From contig JAFGQA010000296.1 in the NCBI GenBank assembly GCA_016935885.1, positions 1-16,128 of the forward strand: a stretch of 16,128 nucleotides of DNA, written 5' to 3'. The translations under genes were made by a program, and so were the position numbers. Source of the stretch: Phycisphaerae bacterium. Lineage in GTDB: Bacteria > Planctomycetota > Phycisphaerae > UBA1845 > UTPLA1. Below are positions 1 to 6,437 of this stretch, in pieces; positions within the stretch are counted from its first letter, which is position 1, and the number at the start of each line of letters is the position of its first letter. The notes under the pieces were generated by a model. That model saw only the letters and a program-made list of their open reading frames with translations, ran no database searches and was not told where the DNA came from.

Positions 1-79
1 CGGGCGGCTTGTCCGCCCGTGCGGTCTCTCCGGTGGGCGCGTGGGGCATACACACTGGCAGGCAAGCTGCCAGTGGCAC
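1..79. repeat. Composite palindromic repeat block, left copy
   Basis: Two hairpin units sit side by side. The first is CGGGCGG-CTTGT-CCGCCCG (1-19). The second is CACTGGCAG-GCAAG-CTGCCAGTG (53-75), a 9-bp stem with a 5-nt loop. The whole block recurs in inverted orientation at 1623-1702, beyond the lipoprotein gene. The second hairpin differs there by one base over 23. Bases 1-23 match the copies at 1680-1702 and 1722-1744 with one mismatch each. The window edge cuts the left side, so the block may extend further. It resembles REP/BIME-type dispersed intergenic palindromes; whether it is dispersed genome-wide cannot be seen from here. Confidence 0.8.
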
Positions 80-186
80 CCGCCTAAGCTGTCATGCACC
101 CGAGCCCCCGGCTTCAGACGGCCCCGATGGTCCACCCACGCTCGTGACGGACGCCCGCTCTGTGGCGCTTTGAGACGGTCTCTTGG

Positions 187-215
187 TTGGATCATAACGT
201 CCACGACTGTATATT
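187..215 (+). promoter_or_regulatory. Possible sigma-70-type promoter of the lipoprotein gene
   Basis: TTGGAT (187-192) and TATATT (210-215) are separated by 17 bp, the usual spacing for a housekeeping promoter. Start of transcription would be near 222, leaving a leader of about 110 nt before the ATG at 331. The -35 match is only moderate and planctomycete promoters are poorly defined, so this is a weak prediction. Confidence 0.3.
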
Positions 216-317
216 GGAGGTGTTCCGTGCGAGTCCGACGGCGCATCCCGGCAGGCAGGGAGACGTCCGATTGACGGATTGACGCGTCACCCCTGCCGAT
301 GGATGGCTCGGCCCACC

Positions 318-323
318 AGGAGG
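318..323 (+). promoter_or_regulatory. Ribosome binding site of the lipoprotein gene
   Basis: A perfect AGGAGG lies 7 nt before the ATG at 331. It fixes that start codon, which is also the one that gives a proper lipoprotein signal peptide. Confidence 0.8.
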
Positions 324-330
324 TGTTGTC

Positions 331-1578
331 ATGCGTTCCCGCTTGCATCGAGTCATGGGCTTCCTCGCTGTTGTCAGTGTTCTGGCAAGCGCGGCCGCGG
401 TGGTGGTCGGCTGTAGGGAGCGAGGGACCACAAGCCCGTACGTGATAGGCGGAGCCGGCGACGACGACAATGACGGCGTACCCAACAGCACGGACAACTG
501 TCCCAGCACGCCGAACGCCGATCAGACTGACACGGACGGCGACCGCGTGGGCGATGCCTGCGACAGCGATCTGGACGGTGACGGCGTTCCGAACAACAGT
601 GACAACTGCCTGTACACGCCGAACGTCGACCAGATCGATGCCGATCGCGATGGCGTCGGTGATGCCTGCCGGGATGACCGCGACGGTGACGGCACACCCG
701 ATGGCGATGATAACTGCCCAGATGCGCCGAACGCCAACCAAGCCGATGCCGACGGCGATGGCGTCGGCGATGTGTGCGACAACTGTCCGAACACGTCGAA
801 CCCGGACCAGCAGGATTCCGATGGCGACGGGGTGGGCGACGCCTGTGGTGGGACCGGCGCGTTCGCTTCTGTCTGCGATCTGCCGGCCGGCCTGCGGGTC
901 CTTTCCCTTACAGTCGCCAATCGGTCGCGGTACTACGTTCGTTATGCGATAACGTTCGTCGCGTCGGCCGGCCCGGGAGGATTCGTCTGTGATTCGGAGA
1001 TTGCCACGTATCTCGGCGCGGGCTACCGTGATGCGCCCTTCTTGCCGGGCAGCGACGACACGATCCGGATTGGGTGCGACACGCTCAGGCTTCGCGGTGG
1101 GACCCGGGTGTTGACGCTCGGCTTCGGCGTCAGTGCGGGGGAGCTGAATGAGGTCGCGCCCGGCGACATGCTCCAGCTCAGCTCCTCGCTTCCTTTGCCC
1201 GAGACCATTGTGTTTGGGACAAACGACTCCAACGCCGATTTCATCTGCGTCGGCGGCCCATCCCAGGGCGATCCGTGTACGCAACGCGGGTTCGTGTACT
1301 ACGAAGAAGACTCCCACAACGGACCACTCAAGCGGACCGGCAAACCCGTGGAGGCCATGCGGATCCAGGGTTCGCTCTGCAACACCGGCTTCGACAGTGT
1401 GCCGGAGTGGTGGCTGGACCAGGATGGCAGGGTGACGCAGTGGGAGTATGTCGCCGGCGGCAGCATCCTCGTGTCGGTGCTCGATCGGAGCGGCGATTCG
1501 ATCAACGTCCACCGGAGGCAGGCCGTCTGGCAGGTGACCGACGCCAATGGGAACGTCATCCACGCCGAGCGACCCTGA
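331..1578 (+). CDS. Thrombospondin type 3 repeat lipoprotein
   Basis: This is a 415-residue secreted lipoprotein. Residues 1-28 form a lipoprotein signal peptide: Arg-rich start, hydrophobic core 11-26, lipobox VVGC with Cys28 as the lipidated residue. Residues about 44-172 hold four thrombospondin type 3 repeats with the DxDxDG...DNCP...NxDQ...DxDGDGVGDxC pattern. In this family the acidic loops bind calcium and the cysteines form disulfides. The fourth repeat lacks the leading DxDxDG half. Residues 180-415 form a domain I do not recognise. It has six cysteines (182, 220, 249, 306, 316, 350), including [11 protein letters not shown] (306-316), a short motif seen in secreted proteins of Myxococcota-like bacteria. 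A likely role is a calcium-stabilised surface or periplasmic protein; its partner is unknown. The gene stands alone, bracketed by inverted repeat blocks at 1-79 and 1623-1702. Confidence 0.9.
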   Translation: MRSRLHRVMGFLAVVSVLASAAAVVVGCRERGTTSPYVIGGAGDDDNDGVPNSTDNCPSTPNADQTDTDGDRVGDACDSDLDGDGVPNNSDNCLYTPNVDQIDADRDGVGDACRDDRDGDGTPDGDDNCPDAPNANQADADGDGVGDVCDNCPNTSNPDQQDSDGDGVGDACGGTGAFASVCDLPAGLRVLSLTVANRSRYYVRYAITFVASAGPGGFVCDSEIATYLGAGYRDAPFLPGSDDTIRIGCDTLRLRGGTRVLTLGFGVSAGELNEVAPGDMLQLSSSLPLPETIVFGTNDSNADFICVGGPSQGDPCTQRGFVYYEEDSHNGPLKRTGKPVEAMRIQGSLCNTGFDSVPEWWLDQDGRVTQWEYVAGGSILVSVLDRSGDSINVHRRQAVWQVTDANGNVIHAERP

Positions 1579-1622
1579 TCCCAAGCGTTGCACCGGGGCC
1601 TCGCGTCCACCGGCGCGGGAGG

Positions 1623-1702
1623 GTGGCACTGGCAGCTCGCCTGCCAGTGTCTATCGCCCCGCGAGACCGCCACAGAGACCGCACGAGCGGACAAGCCGCC
1701 CG
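1623..1702. repeat. Composite palindromic repeat block, right inverted copy
   Basis: Read on the reverse strand, this segment follows the same order as 1-79. It carries a CGGGCGGCTTGTCCGC-type hairpin, then the shared GTGCGGTCTCT stretch, then the CACTGGCAG...CTGCCAGTG hairpin (1627-1649, 9-bp stem, 5-nt loop). The two copies differ by scattered substitutions and one indel, mostly in the middle. The hairpin at 1627-1649 lies about 50 bp past the lipoprotein stop codon, so it may also help end or stabilise that transcript, although no T-tract follows. Confidence 0.75.
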
Positions 1703-1761
1703 TGGCACCCAGAATCGAACGCGCACGGGCGGACAAGCCGCGCGTGACACGCAGAATCGAA
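1681..1761. repeat. 42-bp tandem duplication with hairpin core
   Basis: Two units start at 1681 and 1723 with a period of 42 bp. Each reads GCACG(A/G)GCGGACAAGCCG, then a variable Cys-codon-free stretch ending in AGAATCGAA. Each contains a 9-bp stem with one mismatch around an ACAAG loop (1682-1704 and 1724-1746), the same hairpin family as bases 1-19. The mismatch differs between units (A against C, and G against G), so the two have drifted independently. Confidence 0.7.
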
Positions 1762-1947
1762 TGCCACCGGGGGTGTCACGCATCATCGAACCCCGCCGGA
1801 AGTGTGAGGGAGCCCGCTGCCCGGGGGGCCTCGCGTCCACCGGCGCGGCCGCACGACGCCGGTAAGGGAAATCGGAAATCGGATACCGCCCCACATCCGT
1901 ACGCAACAGGTCCAGGCACCCGGCGGCGGAGACCTGCGGTGGTCTGA

Positions 1948-1972
1948 CCTCGCCACCGAATCCGAGGCGAGG
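1948..1972 (-). terminator. Possible hairpin terminator of the methyltransferase gene
   Basis: CCTCGCC (1948-1954) pairs with GGCGAGG (1966-1972) around an 11-nt loop, about 50 bp past the stop codon of the minus-strand gene. There is no T-tract on the minus strand, so it is not a standard intrinsic terminator. Confidence 0.25.
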
Positions 1973-2019
1973 CGTTGGCCCGATCGATCGACAGAACTGC
2001 TACCTTGGTCTTATCTCGA

Positions 2020-2688
2020 TTACCAACCCAACCGGTCGATGTCTCCCTCGAAACAACTGATCGTTTCATTGAACGTGTTCGTCCGTCGGTTGCGGATGAT
2101 CTCAGCCTCGATCGAGGGTGGGAATCGGTCGTGATAACGGCAGAGGATTTCGTCGTTGAGTCCCAGTTCGGGCGGGTCTCCGCAGCGGCGTACGATCGCG
2201 CAGACGTTATACAGATGCCGGGCATAAGCGCCATTGCGAACGTCGAAGCCGGCCCGGAACAGGGCAAGCATGAGCTGCCCCACGGTCCAGCCGGTGTGCA
2301 CATGTCGGCCGACCACTTGGGTCTTGAACGGTGGAACGATGACGGCGAGCAATCCATCGGGACGGAGGAGACGCCGCCATTCGGCCAGGACCGACAGGGG
2401 ATCCAGCACGTGCTCCAGGCAATGTGACGCCCAGATTGCTTCCACCGCGCAAGCGGCAAACGGCGGTCGCGTCATGTCGGCCCGGAGCAGCCGGCAGCGA
2501 TCCGTGGCTGTCTTGGAAATGCGACATAGAGAATCCGTTATAGCGAGATCGATCGCGATCACCTTCCGGCCGCTTTCGAGCATCTGGCCGGTGTGGTGAC
2601 CCAGGCCGGCTCCCATGTCCACGACCGTACCTACCTCCTCCTCGGCAAGGAACCTCCTCAACAGTGGGAGTTGTTCAGTCTCGTACAC
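2020..2688 (-). CDS. Class I SAM-dependent methyltransferase
   Basis: About 222 residues with a Methyltransf_11-type Rossmann fold. Motif I is VVDMGAGLG (22-30), the acidic end of strand 2 is IAID (Asp47), then ADM (70-72), the post-motif HCLEHVLDP (89-97), and motif LLRPDGLLAVIVPP (107-120). It transfers a methyl group from S-adenosylmethionine; the acceptor is unknown, and a sugar or glycan is plausible given the neighbours. The frame stays open far upstream, but that part runs antisense through the GSCFA gene and is not credible. I chose the GTG at 2688 because the conserved fold begins just after it and an AGGAGG lies 12 nt before it. A GTG at 2775 is a possible alternative. It diverges from the GSCFA gene with about 100 bp between. 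Confidence 0.8.
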   Translation of the reverse strand: MYETEQLPLLRRFLAEEEVGTVVDMGAGLGHHTGQMLESGRKVIAIDLAITDSLCRISKTATDRCRLLRADMTRPPFAACAVEAIWASHCLEHVLDPLSVLAEWRRLLRPDGLLAVIVPPFKTQVVGRHVHTGWTVGQLMLALFRAGFDVRNGAYARHLYNVCAIVRRCGDPPELGLNDEILCRYHDRFPPSIEAEIIRNRRTNTFNETISCFEGDIDRLGW

Positions 2689-2787
2689 GGATGGAGGCGC
2701 CCTCCTCGCCGACCACGATACCGCCGTGCGGAGATCGTTGCTATCTTCGCAAAAACATTGGGCCCTGACACCCACCGCCGGCCGATC

Positions 2788-3765
2788 ATGCCCTATGAAC
2801 GACCTGTTGTGGAGGATCGGCCGATCGGAAACAGCCACAACATCCGGCACTATGCGTTTCGCAATGCGGCCCTTTTCGATCCGGGTCGGTTCGGCCTGGC
2901 AGATCTCGGTCTGTGCCTGACACCCTCGTTTCATATTGACCCAACGGACCGCATCTTCGTCATCGGAAGCTGCTTTGCCCGGGAGATCCACGCCGCGTTG
3001 ACCGCTCGCGGCTTCGACGCGGCCGACGCTGGTCTGGGCAACAAGTACAACACGTTCAGCACGCTGCAATCGCTCCGGTGGGCTCTCGAAGGCGGCTTCG
3101 GCGAACACCTGATCGTCAACCTGGACGGCGGCAAGTGGTTCGACGGGCATCGCCACCCGTTCATTCACCATGACAACCTCCAAGCCGCCATCGATGGGCA
3201 CGTTGGACCGTTGCGACGAGCCGGCGAGATGCTGCGGGCCTGCGACGTCGTCATCATCACGCTCGGACTTGTTGAGGTCTGGCGAGACAACCTGACGGGC
3301 ACATGGCTGAACGGCACGCCGCCGCAACGCCTGATCAGCAACTTCGAGGACCGGTTCTCCGTTCACCGGACGAGTCACGCCGAGAATCTGAGGGCTCTTC
3401 TCGGAGTCTTCGAGGTCCTTCGCGGTGTGAATCCCGACGTCCGGATTGTCTGTACGGTTTCGCCGGTGCCCCTGCTGGCGACGTTTTTCGAGGCCGACGT
3501 GTTGGTTGCGAACGCGTACAGCAAGTCCACACTGCGCTCGGTCGCGACCGAAGCGATCGAAACGGCTGCCCGTTCGAGCACTGCGGCCATCGACTACTTT
3601 CCGAGTTACGAATTGGCGACCCTCAGACCGCGGGAGCAGGTCTGGCGGGGCCGCCACCCGACGGGCGAACCGGACGGTCGACACGTCCGTGCGGAGTTCG
3701 TGCGCGACGAGGTCGTTCGGCTATTCGCCGAGAATTACCTGGTTGAGCCCGCACCTATCTCGTAG
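2788..3765 (+). CDS. GSCFA-family protein (SGNH-like esterase or acyltransferase)
   Basis: 325 residues. The family-naming motif IGSCFAREI lies at 59-67 (GSCFA 60-64), giving Ser61 as the expected nucleophile. ITLGLVEVW (157-165) and TVSPVP (223-228) match internal conserved blocks, and DGRH (296-299) supplies the D-x-x-H typical of the SGNH clan near the C terminus. The family is biochemically uncharacterised; the clan includes esterases and O-acyltransferases, and GSCFA genes often sit in polysaccharide clusters. No signal peptide is seen, so it is probably cytoplasmic. The ATG at 2788 is used because earlier residues in this frame are antisense to the methyltransferase and of low complexity. 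No clear ribosome binding site precedes it. Its last 11 bp overlap the end of the convergent gene. Confidence 0.85.
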   Translation: MPYERPVVEDRPIGNSHNIRHYAFRNAALFDPGRFGLADLGLCLTPSFHIDPTDRIFVIGSCFAREIHAALTARGFDAADAGLGNKYNTFSTLQSLRWALEGGFGEHLIVNLDGGKWFDGHRHPFIHHDNLQAAIDGHVGPLRRAGEMLRACDVVIITLGLVEVWRDNLTGTWLNGTPPQRLISNFEDRFSVHRTSHAENLRALLGVFEVLRGVNPDVRIVCTVSPVPLLATFFEADVLVANAYSKSTLRSVATEAIETAARSSTAAIDYFPSYELATLRPREQVWRGRHPTGEPDGRHVRAEFVRDEVVRLFAENYLVEPAPIS

Positions 3766-6268
3766 GCCTGGCTTCCCCATCGGGCTGCCCGAGTGTGTCC
3801 ACCATCCAGGACAGCACTTTGCCCATCAGGGTCTTGTAGCCGAAGCGCTCAAGCGACCGATCGCGCATCGAGGCGGCGATAGCGTTGCGCTCCTCGGCAT
3901 TCGCCAAATACCATTCCAGGCGATCAACGAGTTCGCCCTCCGTGCCAAACGTGATGTTCTCGAACTCGGGCCACAATGCGGAGGCGAGGACGAGACTCCG
4001 CTCTTCGTGAACCGCCCGCAGATTCCGGAAGGACTCCTCGTCGGCGAACACGACGGGCGTGTGCGGGTCCATCCCCTGCATCCGTCGCAGCGCGACGAAC
4101 TCCTCGTCCAGCGGAGACGGCAGGTCCTTCCAGGTCATGGTGGTTCCCGGTCGGAAGCCGTTTCGTTTCACAAGCTCGTAGATCGCGCACGAGACCCGGT
4201 ATCGGATGTCAATCGCGTGGCGCCGAATCAGGAAGAAGCCGCCCGCGGACAGGCCGTCCAACACACGTTGATGCAAGCCGGTGTTGCACCCGGCGTGGAG
4301 ATTGACCGCGGCGCGCCGGAAGGCCCTGCCGAGTTCGAGCCCGTGTTCGATCTTTCCTCGTGCGTGCTTGCCGTACCGGGGGTGTTTGTCCCAGCCGGCC
4401 CCATACAGGTGGAAGCATCGCCCCGTGGCGTCCGCCCAGTTCGCGGTCCAGGCGATCGTCTGGTGGCGGAGAAGACGGTCCACCATGGGACGGATGAAGT
4501 TTGCGATCAGGTCGTTGCGCCTGTCGGCCGCGACCTCCAGCGCGGTCGCGCGTTCCATCCTGGCGAGGAAGACGTCGAATTGCAGGGCACCGTTCAGTTG
4601 GCAGCGCCTCGTCAGCGAAACGAGTTCATCGTAGATGGCGTCGATGAGACGCCGGACCTCGCCGCCTTCGGACAGACGCAGGCAGTCTTCGTGCAGCTCC
4701 GCCGGCGTCTGTGAGGCGTGCGTCGCATAGGCGACGTCGCAGTCAAACCGCGCGTCGTCGGGTTCCCGATCCTGCCCCGGTTGCCAGAGGCCGCCGCCTT
4801 CGCTGTCTTCTTCATCGTGGGGATAGAATACCGCGGGGTCAGTGGCCATGTCGCACTCGAAGAACCTGTCCGCAGGGTAGCCGCAGTTCTCGACAAGCTC
4901 CCTGCGTGCAAAGCCCATGCAGAAATCCAGCGGTCCCATCGCTTGACCGGTGGCCTGGTCGAACAACCACGGCAGCCGGTCCTGCACCCATGTCAAAACA
5001 GGCAAATCGGGGACCATCCCCACAGCCTGACTTGCCCGCGTGTGATCGATGATGAAGACCAGGTCCGGCTGAAACTCCTGGATGGTCTCGATCTTCTTCA
5101 GTGGCGTGAGGATGCTGTGGTTGTTCCGCTCGATCAGCAGCCGTGTTTCACAGCCCCGCGCGGCGAATGCCCGCAGCGCGTCGCGCATTGAGTACTGAAG
5201 CACGGTCGTGAACCTGCTCGTGAGGCCGAGGATGCGGAGGGGTGGACCTTCGCCGGAAAGGGCCTTCGCATACCGATGGCGCCAGTACGTGCCGTCCCTA
5301 TCCCTGTACTGCGATGAAATCCGGTCGCGGATGTCCGCAAGCCGAGCCTCGGAACGCTGCGTGATCTCGGCGAGGTGTCGCTCGGCAATGCCAACGGTAT
5401 CCGGATTCCAAGGCACCGTCCTGGAGACTGTTTGCGGCACAGCGAGCCAGGGGTCGGCCTCCAGATCGCGGGCGAATCGGTCATAGGCGTCATCGCCGAC
5501 GTACAGCCTGACCCGCTCGTCGGTGATGGCATCCCGCCAATCATTCAGATGGAGCGCCACGGCGAGCGCAAGCAGGCATGGTTCGATCTGAATGATCACG
5601 GGGCAGGCGCCTAGGAAGGTGTTCCTCGTCGCCGCACGCATGTGTGGCAGGGCATAACCCAGGTCCAGGCCGTCGATCAAGATGGGTGAGAGCAACGTGT
5701 TCGCTACATGGGCGGCTATTTCGTCGATCGTCTCCCGTGGCCGAAGGTCGCCGAAGCAGGGCCGCCAGCCGCCTGTGTTGCCCGGGCGCCTATCGAACAC
5801 CTGCCAAAGATGCGTGGTCGTGCGATGCAGTTCCAGGTGACCGTGCTCGGCTTGCCAGACGGCGGCGACATCGTCGGCCCAGTCGTACCGCTTGCGGAGC
5901 GAGGCAATGTTGGCGGCGAACCGGCTCGCCAACCGCTGCCAAGAGGCCAGACCGTTGTTGTGCGGCGAGCGTAACTGATGCAGCAGGTCCGCGAATTCGG
6001 CGTTCGCCTGCATCGCCGGTGGGAAGCCCTCGGCCGTCTGTGCCGCCCGATGCAACAAGCCCTGCTCGGCCAGCCGCCGCACGAGCAGCATCCGCAGGTC
6101 CACATCGTCCGGCACTTCGGCGAGCGTACGATCGGCCAACGTCAGGAACTTCGCTACGTCGCCAGCCTGACTCAAGGCCATTAGGGCGTTCCGGCTTGGG
6201 CTCGCGCTCAGGAGTTGTTCGACCACGGGTCGGTTCTCCGCCTGCGTCCGTTCGGGTTTCAAGCCCAC
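3755..6268 (-). CDS. Large glycosyltransferase, CgeB-like, with MAF-like N-terminal domain
   Basis: 837 residues. Residues about 25-100 look helical and TPR-like. Residues about 190-265, with PVIIQIEPCLLALAVAL and then RVRLYVGDD, resemble the N-terminal domain of the motility-associated-factor (DUF115-related) glycosyltransferases. Residues about 343-825 resemble the CgeB / DUF3880 / Glyco_trans_1_2 family: LRILGLTSRF (344-353), PDLVFIID (401-408), VLTWVQDRLPWL (424-435), and the sugar-nucleotide region NLHAGCNTGLHQRVLDGLSA (656-675), followed by FLIRR. CgeB proteins are GT-B glycosyltransferases, some acting on spore or surface proteins; the donor here is unknown. The start is GTG at 6268 with AGGA 7 nt before it. 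It diverges from the + strand glycan operon (169-bp gap) and converges with the GSCFA gene. Confidence 0.85.
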   Translation of the reverse strand: MGLKPERTQAENRPVVEQLLSASPSRNALMALSQAGDVAKFLTLADRTLAEVPDDVDLRMLLVRRLAEQGLLHRAAQTAEGFPPAMQANAEFADLLHQLRSPHNNGLASWQRLASRFAANIASLRKRYDWADDVAAVWQAEHGHLELHRTTTHLWQVFDRRPGNTGGWRPCFGDLRPRETIDEIAAHVANTLLSPILIDGLDLGYALPHMRAATRNTFLGACPVIIQIEPCLLALAVALHLNDWRDAITDERVRLYVGDDAYDRFARDLEADPWLAVPQTVSRTVPWNPDTVGIAERHLAEITQRSEARLADIRDRISSQYRDRDGTYWRHRYAKALSGEGPPLRILGLTSRFTTVLQYSMRDALRAFAARGCETRLLIERNNHSILTPLKKIETIQEFQPDLVFIIDHTRASQAVGMVPDLPVLTWVQDRLPWLFDQATGQAMGPLDFCMGFARRELVENCGYPADRFFECDMATDPAVFYPHDEEDSEGGGLWQPGQDREPDDARFDCDVAYATHASQTPAELHEDCLRLSEGGEVRRLIDAIYDELVSLTRRCQLNGALQFDVFLARMERATALEVAADRRNDLIANFIRPMVDRLLRHQTIAWTANWADATGRCFHLYGAGWDKHPRYGKHARGKIEHGLELGRAFRRAAVNLHAGCNTGLHQRVLDGLSAGGFFLIRRHAIDIRYRVSCAIYELVKRNGFRPGTTMTWKDLPSPLDEEFVALRRMQGMDPHTPVVFADEESFRNLRAVHEERSLVLASALWPEFENITFGTEGELVDRLEWYLANAEERNAIAASMRDRSLERFGYKTLMGKVLSWMVDTLGQPDGEARPTR

Positions 6269-6354
6269 GGGCCGGTCCTGGGCCGCCTCTCCCGGTGTGG
6301 GCGCCTGCTCGTATGTGAGTTATCGGGCTCCCACGGCGGTGATCTGGAGTCTGG

Positions 6355-6415
6355 CAGCACGGCTTGCCGATCTAATATCGGACGTTGCACGCGGCACCAC
6401 CCCCCTGCCGTGCTG
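6355..6415 (+). promoter_or_regulatory. Nested dyads and -10-like element before the glycan operon
   Basis: TAATAT (6373-6378) is a good -10 candidate, centred in a small dyad CCGAT-CTAAT-ATCGG (6367-6381). An outer 8-bp inverted repeat, CAGCACGG (6355-6362) and CCGTGCTG (6408-6415), encloses it. No convincing -35 hexamer sits 17 bp upstream. This is a candidate promoter/operator in the 169-bp gap between divergent genes; function is inferred from position only. Confidence 0.25.
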
Positions 6416-6437
6416 TGCGTTACAGGAATCCCCGCGG

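Larger units (their letters stand above)
1..330. other. 5' intergenic region with repeat block and lipoprotein gene leader
   Basis: No credible gene is seen here. The short reading frames are low-complexity or antisense and lack a matching ribosome binding site. The first 79 bases are a palindromic repeat block (listed separately). Positions 80-180 show nothing recognisable. Positions 187-215 contain a possible promoter, and 318-323 a strong Shine-Dalgarno sequence for the gene starting at 331. Confidence 0.6.
1595..1848. repeat. 24-bp direct repeat pair, 230 bp apart
   Basis: The same 24 bases, starting GGGGCCTCGCG and ending CCGGCGCGG, occur exactly at 1595-1618 and again at 1825-1848. The interval between them contains the inverted palindromic block and the 42-bp tandem repeat. 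Identical direct repeats flanking inserted repeats could mark a past insertion or a slippage event. They are longer than typical target-site duplications. Confidence 0.7.
1579..2019. other. Repeat-rich intergenic region
   Basis: No gene is supported here. The region carries the inverted copy of the 1-79 block, a 42-bp tandem duplication, a 24-bp direct repeat pair 230 bp apart, a 9-bp inverted repeat GCGTGACAC/GTGTCACGC (1742-1750 and 1773-1781, 22-nt spacer), and a hairpin at 1948-1972 just downstream of the minus-strand methyltransferase. Open frames crossing it are rich in Arg, Pro and Ala, as expected for GC-rich non-coding DNA. Confidence 0.6.

Noticed and set aside
2689..3684. Long minus-strand upstream extension of the methyltransferase frame (would give a 554-residue protein)
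   Set aside because: It runs antisense through the GSCFA gene, shows no domain, and the methyltransferase fold begins only near 2688.
3446..4714. Plus-strand open frame of 422 codons
   Set aside because: It shadows the end of the GSCFA gene and the CgeB-like gene. Composition is biased and no motif is present.
6297..6437. 47-codon upstream extension of the GT4 gene
   Set aside because: The extension lacks conservation-like features and a ribosome site. The ATG at 6438 lies just before the first strand of the fold with AGGA upstream.
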